DNA of 64,000 nt from Verrucomicrobiia bacterium (GTDB lineage Bacteria > Verrucomicrobiota > Verrucomicrobiia > Verrucomicrobiales > Akkermansiaceae). The position numbers were made by a program, and so were the translations under genes. The stretch lies in contig JAUIJD010000015.1 of NCBI GenBank assembly GCA_030431475.1, positions 24,433 to 88,432 of the forward strand. The letters are read 5' to 3'. How positions within the stretch are numbered: position 1 is the first letter of the stretch; each line of letters starts with the position of its first letter. Positions 38,849 to 53,349 of this stretch are shown here, piece after piece. The notes below the pieces were generated by a model. That model worked only from the letters and a program-made list of their open reading frames with translations. It was not told the DNA's origin and searched no databases.

Positions 38849-40129
38849 CTATCCGTCCGCCACCGGCAGCAGCACGGCGTCGCGCATGCCGTGGATCTTC
38901 TTCTTGTCGACCGGCGCCAGCGTCGCCAGGCAACCGCCGAGACTCGTGGTGCCCTCGCCGTCGGTGAAATAGTACGGGCAGAGCCTCACCCGCGCCTCCA
39001 TCATCTCGACGCTGCCGTCGTCCCGATACACCGGATGCTCCACCACCCGGGTTTCCCGGAACTCCTGCATGATCCAAGGCTGCTGGCTGAACTCGCCGAG
39101 CGCATGACCGAGCCTCTGGCGCCACTCGGGTGCTGGCAGGTCGTGACCGATGAACACCCCGCGCGACCCCCAGGCGGTCTCGTGGAAGCCACTGATCTTC
39201 AGCACCAGCTGGCGCTCCTTCTGGCTGAACTCGGCCACCTCGTCCCACGAGTGGACCTCGAGCCGGGGCAGCGCGGCCTGCGGCGGCAGCGGCGAGGGAT
39301 CGACCACCCAGCTGAAGGGCACCAGCTCCCTCACCCGGTCGAGATGGCTTCCCCGGAGCATCTCACGCCACAGCGGCTTGAGCGCCGGCGTCCAGAGCAG
39401 CGCCAGCCAGAGCTTGTCCTCGAGATGGGGAAGGCAGGGCGGATTCATCCGCACCCCGCCGGAGATCGACGCCTCGGCCAGCGAGCGAAAGAGAGGCAGG
39501 CTCTCCCAGTCGAACCACTCGAAGAAGCGATACAGGTCGGTCCCTGCCGCCGCATCGAACTCCTCGGCGGCGACCACCTCGCGTCGCCCCCCGGCGGCCT
39601 CGACCAGCCACTCCATCTCGCGACGGTAGTCGGCCGCCTCCTCGGAAATCACGACCTTTCCTCCCTCGGGGAGTACGTCCCCGAATCCGTCCGTCATCCC
39701 CTCGCGCCCGCCGAGGACCGGATGGCCCGCGTCCGCGTAGACCCGGCTGAGCCACGCGGTGATACCCATCCCGCCGGGCACCGCGTCCAGCTCGGTCAGC
39801 GAGAATCCGTTCTCCCCCAGCAGCAGGTCGGGCCGGATCACCCGCGGCGCCTGCCCCTGGCGTCCGGCCTCCCGCTGCACCTCCACGAGCCAGGTCGGCT
39901 TGCCGGTGTCGAGCAGCTCCGCGATCCATCCCGGAAGCGAGCCGCTCGCGCTGCGCCGATAGATCTCGTCGCAGGCTTGCTGGAAGCGTGCCAGAGGATG
40001 GCCCAGACCGCGGAGGAAACGCCGCTCCGCCTTGGTCAACACCAAGGGCTCGGGCGAAAAGCGCCAGCCGCCCTCAAACAGGCCGCCCTCGGGCAGGGAC
40101 GACCGGATGGCCTCGAATGATACGCTCAT
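38849..40129 (-). CDS. uncharacterised protein, possibly ATP-grasp-like
   Basis: A 426-residue cytoplasmic protein of unknown function. Segments FSLTELDAVPGGMGITAWL, VLKISGFHETAWGSRGVFIG, QPWIMQEF and MEARVRLCPYYF resemble, in order and spacing, a nucleotide-binding Lys strand, a linker and the acidic strand of ATP-grasp or glutathionylspermidine-synthase-like ligases. That assignment is tentative and from pattern only. The C-terminus (DKKKIHGMRDAVLLPVADG) is conserved-looking. Its ATG overlaps the stop of ruvA (ATGA), so it is translated from the same message as the Holliday-junction protein; a functional link to DNA repair is not evident. Confidence 0.7.
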   Translation of the reverse strand: MSVSFEAIRSSLPEGGLFEGGWRFSPEPLVLTKAERRFLRGLGHPLARFQQACDEIYRRSASGSLPGWIAELLDTGKPTWLVEVQREAGRQGQAPRVIRPDLLLGENGFSLTELDAVPGGMGITAWLSRVYADAGHPVLGGREGMTDGFGDVLPEGGKVVISEEAADYRREMEWLVEAAGGRREVVAAEEFDAAAGTDLYRFFEWFDWESLPLFRSLAEASISGGVRMNPPCLPHLEDKLWLALLWTPALKPLWREMLRGSHLDRVRELVPFSWVVDPSPLPPQAALPRLEVHSWDEVAEFSQKERQLVLKISGFHETAWGSRGVFIGHDLPAPEWRQRLGHALGEFSQQPWIMQEFRETRVVEHPVYRDDGSVEMMEARVRLCPYYFTDGEGTTSLGGCLATLAPVDKKKIHGMRDAVLLPVADG

Positions 40130-40719
40130 GACATCGACTTCAGGGCACCCCGAATCAATTCCTCGGTGGTCGCCTCGGCCTGGGCCTCCAGCAGTTTGCG
40201 CACCGCCTTGCGCGCCTCGACCTGCTTGTAGCCCAGCGCCACCAACGCCAGTTCGGCATCCGCCGCCTTGGGCAGCACTTCTCCGCTCTCGACGCCACGC
40301 CAGGTTTCCACCACCCCCACCTTGTCCTTGAGTTCCAGAATGATCCGCTCGGCCGTCTTCTTGCCCAGCCCCTTGATCTTCGACAACCCCGCGCTGTCGC
40401 CCTCCGCCACGCAGGCCTTGAAACGCCCCGCCGGCATGCCGTTGAGCACCGCCAGCGCGATCGCCGGACCGATCCCACTCACGCGTCCGATGAGCAGAAG
40501 GAAAAGGTCCCGCTCCTCCTCGCTGGAGAAGCCATAGAGCTGCTGCCCGTTTTCACGGACATGATGATACGTGCGCAGCTCGATCTCCTGACCCTCGACC
40601 GGATGCAGCCGGTCCATGCTCGAATGCGGCACCAGGACCTCGTAGCCGACGCCCCCCACCTCCACCACCAGACGGTTCGGGTAGCTCTCCCAAACCTTCC
40701 CTCGCAAACGGACGATCAT
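40126..40719 (-). CDS. ruvA: Holliday junction DNA helicase subunit RuvA
   Basis: A 197-residue RuvA (family length ~200). Domain I, an OB fold, starts MIVRLRGKVWESYPNRLVVE. Domain II has two helix-hairpin-helix motifs, RVSGIGPAIALAVLNG and IKGLGKKTAERIILEL. Domain III (C-terminal ~50 residues, ALVALGYKQVEARKAVRKLL) contacts RuvB. RuvA tetramers hold the four-way junction while RuvB drives branch migration. ruvB and ruvC are not in the window. The start at 40719 gives the canonical N-terminus. It is followed by a coupled gene of unknown function (ATGA overlap). Confidence 0.95.
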   Translation of the reverse strand: MIVRLRGKVWESYPNRLVVEVGGVGYEVLVPHSSMDRLHPVEGQEIELRTYHHVRENGQQLYGFSSEEERDLFLLLIGRVSGIGPAIALAVLNGMPAGRFKACVAEGDSAGLSKIKGLGKKTAERIILELKDKVGVVETWRGVESGEVLPKAADAELALVALGYKQVEARKAVRKLLEAQAEATTEELIRGALKSMS

Positions 40720-40759
40720 GGGGCCGCAGCTTGCGCCGCCCGCGCCCCCCGTCAATGCC

Positions 40760-40900
40760 CATCAGCCCCTCCGGAAACAACGGGCAAAATTTGTTTAAGA
40801 TAACCTAGATTTATATCTTGCAATAATTTTCAGCTATTTTTTAATAGTCGGCTTTTTTTGAGTCGCATTTGTGACAGGTTGCTGCTATTCTTTTGGCGCT
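40760..40900. promoter_or_regulatory. AT-rich divergent promoter region between ruvA and a small conserved gene
   Basis: About 110 bases of strongly AT-rich DNA stand out in a GC-rich window. On the plus strand TTGCAA is followed at 17 bases by TTAATA. On the minus strand TTGCAA is followed at 16 bases by TATCTT. Both are plausible promoter pairs reading away from each other. Low GC and T-tracts (CTATTTTTTAATAG, GGCTTTTTTTGAG) suggest curved, easily melted DNA and a strongly expressed small gene. Confidence 0.45.
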
Positions 40901-41212
40901 ATGTCAACCACCACCAAACGTACCCGGTTTTCGCGCCGGCTTCCTGACCACGTTACGGACGAACTCTGCAATGTTCTTGAGGAAGACAAGGTGTTCGGTT
41001 TCAACGACCTCTTCGAACGTGTGTTCGAGAACCTGAAGCAGCGCAACGCGGTCAGCGGCGGCGAGGAAATGCTCCGCCTCCGTGCCTACGAGAAGCTTCA
41101 GAATCTCGTCACCCGCGGTCTGGTCGAGAAAATCGGTAAGGAATACAAAGGAACGGACCGAGTCCACGAAGCGTCCAGCGAGTGGCTCGCCAAACAACAG
41201 CAGGAGGATTGA
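40901..41212 (+). CDS. small conserved protein, possible winged-helix fold (103 aa)
   Basis: A 103-residue basic/acidic soluble protein starting MSTTTKRTRFSRRLPDHVTD. A helical core (GFNDLFERVFENLKQRN, RLRAYEKLQNLVTRGLVEKI) and a following short strand-like segment resemble a winged helix-turn-helix, but this is inference. No catalytic residues are recognisable. I do not recognise the family. The strong AT-rich upstream region and a textbook terminator imply an abundantly transcribed single gene. An in-frame GTG ten codons upstream (40871) is a less likely start, giving an odd Cys-rich leader. Confidence 0.75.
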   Translation: MSTTTKRTRFSRRLPDHVTDELCNVLEEDKVFGFNDLFERVFENLKQRNAVSGGEEMLRLRAYEKLQNLVTRGLVEKIGKEYKGTDRVHEASSEWLAKQQQED

Positions 41213-41242
41213 TCCTTCCCGCTGAGAAGTGCTTTCCCTTCC

Positions 41243-41280
41243 GAACCCGCACCGGCCCACCGGTGCGGGTTCTTCCTTTT
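41243..41280 (+). terminator. intrinsic terminator of the small conserved gene
   Basis: A perfect 13-bp stem GAACCCGCACCGG/CCGGTGCGGGTTC with loop CCCA, followed by a T-rich tract. It lies 30 bases after the stop. Confidence 0.88.
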
Positions 41281-41341
41281 CAGGGGTCGCATTCCTCCTT
41301 GGCACCCACCGGCATCCGACCTATCACCCCCGCACGGCCTC

Positions 41342-41776
41342 ATGAACTCCCAGTTCCTTCCCGTCTTCATCCAGATCCTCGTCGCGATCGGCTTCGCCGC
41401 CGTCGCGCTCACGCTGTCGGTCGTCCTCGGTCGCTCGGCCAAGCGCAACGCGACCAAGGACTCGGCCTACGAATGCGGCATGGTGGCGGTCGGCGACGGC
41501 GCCCCGCGGTTTTCGGTGAAGTTCTACCTGGTCGCGATGCTCTTCGTCATCTTCGACATCGAGGTGGTGTTCATGTACCCGTGGGCGGTCCAGTTCCGCG
41601 ACCTCGTCGCCCAGAGTCCGGTGGCACTGGTCAGCATGGCCGGGTTTGCCGGCATCCTGGCGGTCGCCTACGTCTACGCCTTCCGCAAGGGCGCGCTGAG
41701 CTGGAAAGAGCAGCCGCGGAGCCTCCGGGAAGGCGGGTCGGATTCCGCATCGCCGGAGCCCGCCGAAGCGGCCTGA
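41342..41776 (+). CDS. nuoA: NADH-quinone oxidoreductase subunit A
   Basis: A 144-residue complex I subunit A (NuoA/ND3) with three membrane helices: residues ~7-29, ~60-80 and ~88-110. Signatures are SAYECGM in the cytoplasmic loop and VIFDIEVVFMYPWA in helix 2. NuoA forms part of the membrane arm near the quinone site. The C-terminal tail after helix 3 (ending SDSASPEPAEAA) is longer and more acidic than in typical NuoA. No nuoB or other nuo gene follows, so it is separate from the rest of the complex I operon. It sits between a terminator and floA. Confidence 0.92.
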   Translation: MNSQFLPVFIQILVAIGFAAVALTLSVVLGRSAKRNATKDSAYECGMVAVGDGAPRFSVKFYLVAMLFVIFDIEVVFMYPWAVQFRDLVAQSPVALVSMAGFAGILAVAYVYAFRKGALSWKEQPRSLREGGSDSASPEPAEAA

Positions 41777-41864
41777 CGCGCTCCACCCGGATTCCCCCAC
41801 GGAAATCCATCCACCGTCCTCCTTCGGGGCTGGCGCCACTGCCGAGTTCGGCTAGTTTGGCGGC

Positions 41865-42914
41865 ATGACGCTTCTCGCCAACACCCCGGCCGAACTGATC
41901 GGCATCGTTGTCCTCATCATCGTTCTCGCGATCGCCGCGCTGGTGGTCTCGATGTTCTTCAAAACCTGGCTCCGGGCCAAGCTGTCGAATGCCCCCGTCT
42001 CGTGGGCCAACCTGATCGGGATGTTCCTGCGAAAGGTCCCCTTCGGACGCATCGTCAACGCCCGCATCACCGCGGTGAAGGCCGGCCTTCCCTACACCTC
42101 CGAGCAGTTGGAGGCCCACTACCTCGCCGGCGGCGATGTCGAAAACACGGTCCTCGCCCTGATCGCCGCCGACAAGGCCGGCATCAAGCTTCCCTTCGAC
42201 CGCGCCTGCGCCATCGACCTCGCCGTCAAGGGCACCGCCAAGACGGTGCTCGAGGCGGTCCGCACGTCGATCAACCCCAAGGTGATCGAATGCCCGAACC
42301 CCACCGGCGGCGGCCCCAACAAGATCACCGCCGTCGCCCGCGACGGCATTGCCGTCAACGTCCGGGCCCGGGTCACCGTCCGCACCAACCTCGATTCGTT
42401 CATCGGTGGTGCGACCGAGGAAACGGTCATCGCCCGGGTCGGCGAAGGCATCGTGACCTCGGTCGGCTCGGCCGACACCTACAAGGACGTCCTCGAGAAC
42501 CCCGACTCGATTTCCAAGCTGGTTCTCGAGAAGGGCGTCGACGCCTCGACCGCCTTCGAGATTCTCTCCATCGATATCGCCGATGTCGACGTCGCCGACA
42601 ACATCGGCGCCCGCCTGCAGACCGAGCAGGCCGAGGCCGACAAGCGCGTCGCCCAGGCAAAGGCCGAGATGCGCCGCGCCGCCGCCGTGGCGGCCGAGCA
42701 GGAAATGGCCGCCCGCACCCAGGAAATGCGCGCCAAGGTGGTCGAGGCCGAAGCCCAGGTCCCGCAGGCGATGGCCGAGGCCTTCCGCTCCGGGAATCTC
42801 GGCATCATGGACTACACCCGCTACCGCAACGTGGTCGCCGACACCGACATGCGCTCGTCGATCGCCAACGACGGTGAATCGCCCAACGGCGGACAGGGAG
42901 ACCAGCAGTCATGA
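41865..42914 (+). CDS. floA: flotillin-like protein FloA
   Basis: A 349-residue FloA (YqfA-type) bacterial flotillin. It has an N-terminal membrane anchor ([20 protein letters not shown]), the PHB/SPFH domain with conserved [18 protein letters not shown] and NAVKVIE-like [13 protein letters not shown], then an Ala/Glu-rich coiled coil ([19 protein letters not shown]). Flotillins organise functional membrane microdomains. The stop overlaps the ATG of the next gene by four bases. An NfeD-type protease follows two genes later, the standard functional partner, though in the opposite order to the common nfeD-floA arrangement. Confidence 0.93.
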   Translation: MTLLANTPAELIGIVVLIIVLAIAALVVSMFFKTWLRAKLSNAPVSWANLIGMFLRKVPFGRIVNARITAVKAGLPYTSEQLEAHYLAGGDVENTVLALIAADKAGIKLPFDRACAIDLAVKGTAKTVLEAVRTSINPKVIECPNPTGGGPNKITAVARDGIAVNVRARVTVRTNLDSFIGGATEETVIARVGEGIVTSVGSADTYKDVLENPDSISKLVLEKGVDASTAFEILSIDIADVDVADNIGARLQTEQAEADKRVAQAKAEMRRAAAVAAEQEMAARTQEMRAKVVEAEAQVPQAMAEAFRSGNLGIMDYTRYRNVVADTDMRSSIANDGESPNGGQGDQQS

Positions 42915-43432
42915 TCCTCGGGTTCGATCTCAGCGACCTTCCGGGCGACGCCATCGGCGTCCTCATTCTGCTGCTGATCTCCTTCTTCGGCTGGCTGAAG
43001 AACCGCTTCAGCAAGCCCGAAGAGGAACCGGAGTATCTCGACGAGGACGAGGAGCGGATGCGGGAGATCGTCTGGCGGCGACAGGTCGGCGAGGCCGACG
43101 AACGTGCGCCGTGGGAGACCGACCCGACCGTCTGGCACCCCGAGACCGCCTCACCGCCTCCCCTTCCCGTCGAGCCGGCCGAAGCCGCGCCCCCCCCGGC
43201 GATCCCGCAAGCCGTCCCTTTCGAGGCGACGTCCGTGCCGGAGCTCTCCGAGAAGGAAAAGCGGCTCGCCGAATCCTTCGAGCACCTCAGCACCGGACGT
43301 CGCCGGTCGCGACCCCGCAGCCCGCTCGGCCGCGCGCTGCGCCGGCCGGGCGCCCCCCGTCAGGCCATCCTTCTGTCCGAAGTCCTCGGGCCACCCGTCT
43401 CGCTGCGCGGCCCCGACGAACGTCATCCCTGA
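42911..43432 (+). CDS. hypothetical membrane-anchored protein between floA and nfeD (173 aa)
   Basis: A 173-residue protein with one N-terminal membrane helix ([17 protein letters not shown]), then an acidic segment ([18 protein letters not shown]), a Pro/Ala-rich linker and an Arg-rich C-terminus ([18 protein letters not shown]). The charge reversal along the chain and low complexity suggest a disordered adaptor. I do not recognise a domain. It is translationally coupled to floA (ATGA) and ends 5 bases before nfeD, so it is an integral member of a three-gene flotillin operon and probably acts at the same membrane site. Confidence 0.75.
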   Translation: MILGFDLSDLPGDAIGVLILLLISFFGWLKNRFSKPEEEPEYLDEDEERMREIVWRRQVGEADERAPWETDPTVWHPETASPPPLPVEPAEAAPPPAIPQAVPFEATSVPELSEKEKRLAESFEHLSTGRRRSRPRSPLGRALRRPGAPRQAILLSEVLGPPVSLRGPDERHP

Positions 43433-43437
43433 ACTCC

Positions 43438-44889
43438 ATGCTCCGCCTTCTCACCCTCTTCCTGGCCTTCGTTCTCACGGCATTTGCCGCTGACGACGCG
43501 GAGCCTGACCGCAAGCTGATCGGACGCTCCGGGGAAGAAAGCTATGCCGGCAAGGCGGTGGTGCTCAAGGTGGGCCAGAAGGACCTGGTCAACTCGCAGG
43601 CCTTCAAGTTCTACCAGCGCACCCTCGAGCGCGCCGAGGCCGAGGAAGCCCGGGTGCTGATCCTCGAGATCGACACCCCGGGCGGACTGGCCTTCAACAC
43701 CCGGGACCTGGTCTTCGACCAGCTTGGCGAGCTGGAGATCCCGACCATCGCCTGGATCGAGCGCGAAGCGCTCAGCGCCGGCGCGATCATCTCCTTCGCC
43801 ACCGACGACATCTACATGGCGCCCGGAACCATCATCGGCTCCGCCGGCATCGTCAGCGGCACCGGCCAGGAAATCGACCCGGTCATGCGGGCCAAGCTCG
43901 AAAGCGTCTTCGAAGCCTCGCTGCGCGGCATCATCAAGAAGAAGGGCCACCGCATCGACGTGCTGCGCGGCATGATGTTCGTCGATGAGGAGAACGAGCG
44001 CACCTTCGGCTCCGTGACCGTGACCAAAGGCGGCCTGCTCAACCTGACCGCGGAGGAAGCCGCCGAAACCATGGAGGACGGCAAACCTCTGCTCGCGACC
44101 GGCATCGCTGAGAGTCTCCAGGAGGTGCTCTCCGCCGAGGGCATGGAGGGCGTCGAGGTGGTGCGGGCCGAGCCGACCGGCTTCGAAGCGATCGCCTGGT
44201 GGATCGCGGCCTTCTCACCCCTCCTGATCGCGATCGGCATCGGGGCCGCCTGGCTCGAACTCAAGGCCCCCGGGTTCGGCGTCTTCGGCTTCATCTCACT
44301 CGGGGCCTTCGCCATCTTCTTCTTCGGCAACAGCGTCGCCGGCAACCTCGCCGGCTACGAACTGATGGCCGTCTTCCTCCTCGGGATCATCCTCATCATC
44401 CTCGAGCTTTTCGTCCTCCCCGGAGGCATCGCCGGCATCCTCGGAGCCTTCCTCGTGCTCGGATCGCTGTGGTTCGCCATGGCGGATGAGATCGAGTTCG
44501 AACAGGCCCGCGAGTCCGGAGAATTGATCGGCAGCCTCGGCAGCCTGCTGCTGCGACCGGCGCTTTATCTCGCTCTCGGGCTGTTCGGAGCCACGCTCGT
44601 GCTCTATCTCGTCGGACGCTATCTCCCGTCCATCCCCCTCTTCCGGGCCCTCATCGCGAAGGAGGCCCTCGCCGGCGGTGCGCCGGCCGAGGAGGCTCAG
44701 ACCCGCTCTCGGGTCGGCGCCACCGCCGAAACCCTGACCGACCTCCGCCCGTCGGGCACCATTCTCATCGACGGCATCAAGCACGACGCCATCTCGAGGC
44801 ACGGCCTCATTCCCAGGGGCGAGACCGTCCGCATCCTCGAGGAAGGCATGACCTACGTCGTCGAGCCCGCAAGCCGGCGATCGTCGTAG
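43438..44889 (+). CDS. NfeD family membrane-bound serine protease
   Basis: A 483-residue long-form NfeD (STOPP partner of flotillin). A signal peptide (MLRLLTLFLAFVLTAFA) is followed by a ClpP-class protease domain (about 40-225). Marks include LEIDTPGGLAFNTRDL and the nucleophile region REALSAGAIISFA, followed by GTIIGSAGIVSG. Then come 4-5 membrane helices (WWIAAFSPLLIAIGIGAAWL onward) and a C-terminal OB-fold NfeD domain (GATAETLTDLRPSGTILIDG). It is thought to cleave membrane proteins such as stomatin/flotillin partners. Third gene of the floA operon. It converges on gyrA with a 135-base gap. Confidence 0.92.
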   Translation: MLRLLTLFLAFVLTAFAADDAEPDRKLIGRSGEESYAGKAVVLKVGQKDLVNSQAFKFYQRTLERAEAEEARVLILEIDTPGGLAFNTRDLVFDQLGELEIPTIAWIEREALSAGAIISFATDDIYMAPGTIIGSAGIVSGTGQEIDPVMRAKLESVFEASLRGIIKKKGHRIDVLRGMMFVDEENERTFGSVTVTKGGLLNLTAEEAAETMEDGKPLLATGIAESLQEVLSAEGMEGVEVVRAEPTGFEAIAWWIAAFSPLLIAIGIGAAWLELKAPGFGVFGFISLGAFAIFFFGNSVAGNLAGYELMAVFLLGIILIILELFVLPGGIAGILGAFLVLGSLWFAMADEIEFEQARESGELIGSLGSLLLRPALYLALGLFGATLVLYLVGRYLPSIPLFRALIAKEALAGGAPAEEAQTRSRVGATAETLTDLRPSGTILIDGIKHDAISRHGLIPRGETVRILEEGMTYVVEPASRRSS

Positions 44890-44989
44890 CAAGGCTCGCC
44901 CCCTCCACCCCGACAACCCTCGATCCACGGAGCGGAGCCGAGACGGCGGCGGTTGGCGACGGGCTTGTCCGGCATCCAGGGCGCGGCGG

Positions 44990-45006
44990 GCGCGACGGCG
45001 TCGCGC
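44990..45006. other. GC-rich hairpin between convergent nfeD and gyrA
   Basis: GCGCGAC-GGC-GTCGCGC forms a 7-bp stem. Lacking a T-run on either side, it could block 3' exonucleases or assist Rho-dependent ends of the two convergent transcripts. The rest of the 44890-45024 gap shows nothing recognisable. Confidence 0.4.
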
Positions 45007-45024
45007 GTCCCGACCTCCCCCGGC

Positions 45025-47628
<2,604 letters not shown>

Positions 47629-47662
47629 CTTCGAAAATCAGTGGATTGGCGTTCGTCCGGAA

Positions 47663-51456
<3,794 letters not shown>

Positions 51457-51571
51457 CGCAGGGCCCGACGGCAGCTCCGTCGGTCGTTCCGGAAGGACGC
51501 TCCCCCAACGATCGCATGTCGCGACCGCCGTCCTCCGGATATCTCTACCGAGTCGGAACTCTCCGCATCGG

Positions 51572-53278
51572 TCATTCGATTTCCGTCAGCCTCACACGGA
51601 ACAGCATCCGCTCAGGCGGGGCCTCCGCGCCGGAGTAGGTGGCGGTCAGGTCGGTCGCCGTTTCGTCGACGGTCCACATCTCGGGATCGATCGGATCCCA
51701 TTCCGAACCATCGGAGCTCGTTTCCATCGAGTAGGCGACCGTCGTCGAATTGGTCTGCTGCTTCTCGTAGCGGACCTGCGGAAGGTTGGCACCGGTTGTC
51801 AGAGCCTTGGCTCCCGGAGGTGTTGCCGGGCCCACGAATCCAACCACCAGCGGCCCGAGCGAAGGAACCGTCGGATCCAGCCCGAGGTCGAACTCCTCCT
51901 GGTTGGTCAGGCCGTCACCATCCGGATCGGCATTCGGGCCGGAAACCGCATCGTTGTAGATGTTGTTCCCCGCGAAGAAGAGCTGACGCCAGGAAGCGTA
52001 GCTCTGCTCCAGAAGAACGGGCACGCGAAGCACCACGGAGGAAATGTCGCCGGTGGCGAGATTGCTGCCCCCGCGGGTGTAGCGCAGCACCAACTCGGCC
52101 TCACGCGAAAGCGGTGAGGTCGGGTTGTCCAGACCAGGAACCCCGTAGAGGTTGCCGCCGTAGATGGTCACATCCTGATAGAAGGCCGGCACGATCAATC
52201 CGCCACCGATCGGAGGCCAGATCTGGACGATGTTTCCTTCCCCATCGTCCGCTTGGATCGCGACCGAGATCTGCTCGCCCGTCGATGCCAGCCCCGCCGA
52301 GACGAGATTGTCCCAGGTGATGGTGGTCGGAAGGGCCGGATCAAACACCAGTCGTCCGCCTCTCCAGCGCTGATCGACCGGTGCCTGGTCGAGCCTCTCG
52401 AGCGACACCGCCTTGCGGACCAGCCAGTTCGGGCGCCGCATGCCGATGTTGAGGGTGCCGTTCGGCACCAGATTGTGGATCACTGAGACCCCTGCGGTCT
52501 GGTAGGGGTTGAGGACCGTCGGGAACTGGAAGGTGTAGGCCCCGGGAACAATCTCCTGCTCCATCTGACCGCCCGCATTGGCACCCACGTAGTCCTTGCT
52601 CCAGTAATAGAAGGACAGGCCGGTCAGCGAGTAGGTTCCCGCGTTCGGATCCACGACGTAGAATTGGGTCGAGTAGTCCCACAGCTGCACCGGCAGGTTG
52701 AGGGCCGTCGGAGGACTCGCGTAGAGTCGGACGTTCGGCGCGGAAAACGGACGGATGAAGGTCGCCGCCTGCGAACCATCCAGCGCCACCGGCACCCGGA
52801 GGCCGTTGGCGAGAGGCGTCCAGAACACGTCCGGCGGGTATTCGCCGATCGGCGGGTTGTAGAGCGGATCCTGTGCCCAGGCGGTGTTGTCGGGCGTCGG
52901 GCCCACCTCATCCTGGTAGCCATTCTCAATCACGTCGCGCCAGCCGTCCTGATCCGAGTCGACCCCATCCGGACTCGCCTGATTCCAGACCAGGGCGATC
53001 TGCCCGTCGGCCACCACGAACTGGGCGCTGCCGCTGATGAACTGGGCGGTCTTCGGGCCGGTCTGCTGGATGGAGCGGGTCGTGCGGATGTAGGCGCGCG
53101 CCGTGGGGACGGGCGTTCCCACCATCCACTGTTCGAAAAGATCCGCGATTTCATCCGGATCCGTGATCGGGGTCTGCGCACCGGCGGACCCTCCAAAGGC
53201 GGTTACCGCGGCCAGACTGACGGATAGAAGGGCTCGTTGAAGCGGGCGATTGTCAAAGGACCACGGGCGGGTTTTCAT
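51572..53278 (-). CDS. secreted protein with Ca-binding TSP3-type motifs, unknown function
   Basis: A 568-residue exported protein with a signal peptide (LQRALLSVSLAAVTAFGGSAGA, cleavage likely before QTP). The mature part is beta-rich, Trp/Tyr-containing and Cys-free, and carries two calcium-type motifs: DSDQDGWRDVIENGY near residue 105 and NADPDGDGLTNQEEFDLGLD near 460. A C-terminal segment (YSMETSSDGSEWDPI) resembles the Ig-like tail found at the end of many verrucomicrobial exoproteins, including the one encoded at 26263. I do not recognise a catalytic domain. It lies downstream of the CoaE-Rho gene on the same strand, after a 71-base gap. Confidence 0.7.
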   Translation of the reverse strand: MKTRPWSFDNRPLQRALLSVSLAAVTAFGGSAGAQTPITDPDEIADLFEQWMVGTPVPTARAYIRTTRSIQQTGPKTAQFISGSAQFVVADGQIALVWNQASPDGVDSDQDGWRDVIENGYQDEVGPTPDNTAWAQDPLYNPPIGEYPPDVFWTPLANGLRVPVALDGSQAATFIRPFSAPNVRLYASPPTALNLPVQLWDYSTQFYVVDPNAGTYSLTGLSFYYWSKDYVGANAGGQMEQEIVPGAYTFQFPTVLNPYQTAGVSVIHNLVPNGTLNIGMRRPNWLVRKAVSLERLDQAPVDQRWRGGRLVFDPALPTTITWDNLVSAGLASTGEQISVAIQADDGEGNIVQIWPPIGGGLIVPAFYQDVTIYGGNLYGVPGLDNPTSPLSREAELVLRYTRGGSNLATGDISSVVLRVPVLLEQSYASWRQLFFAGNNIYNDAVSGPNADPDGDGLTNQEEFDLGLDPTVPSLGPLVVGFVGPATPPGAKALTTGANLPQVRYEKQQTNSTTVAYSMETSSDGSEWDPIDPEMWTVDETATDLTATYSGAEAPPERMLFRVRLTEIE

Positions 53279-53349
53279 TGTGGAGAAACTAGAGCTGAGG
53301 GGATGGGGGCGAGCAAGTGCAAACTCCCGGATGACCGGGTGCATCCAAC

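Noticed and set aside
53326..53339. Terminator after the CoaE-Rho gene (CCCGG-ATGA-CCGGG)
   Set aside because: A 5-bp stem without a T-run is too weak to call.
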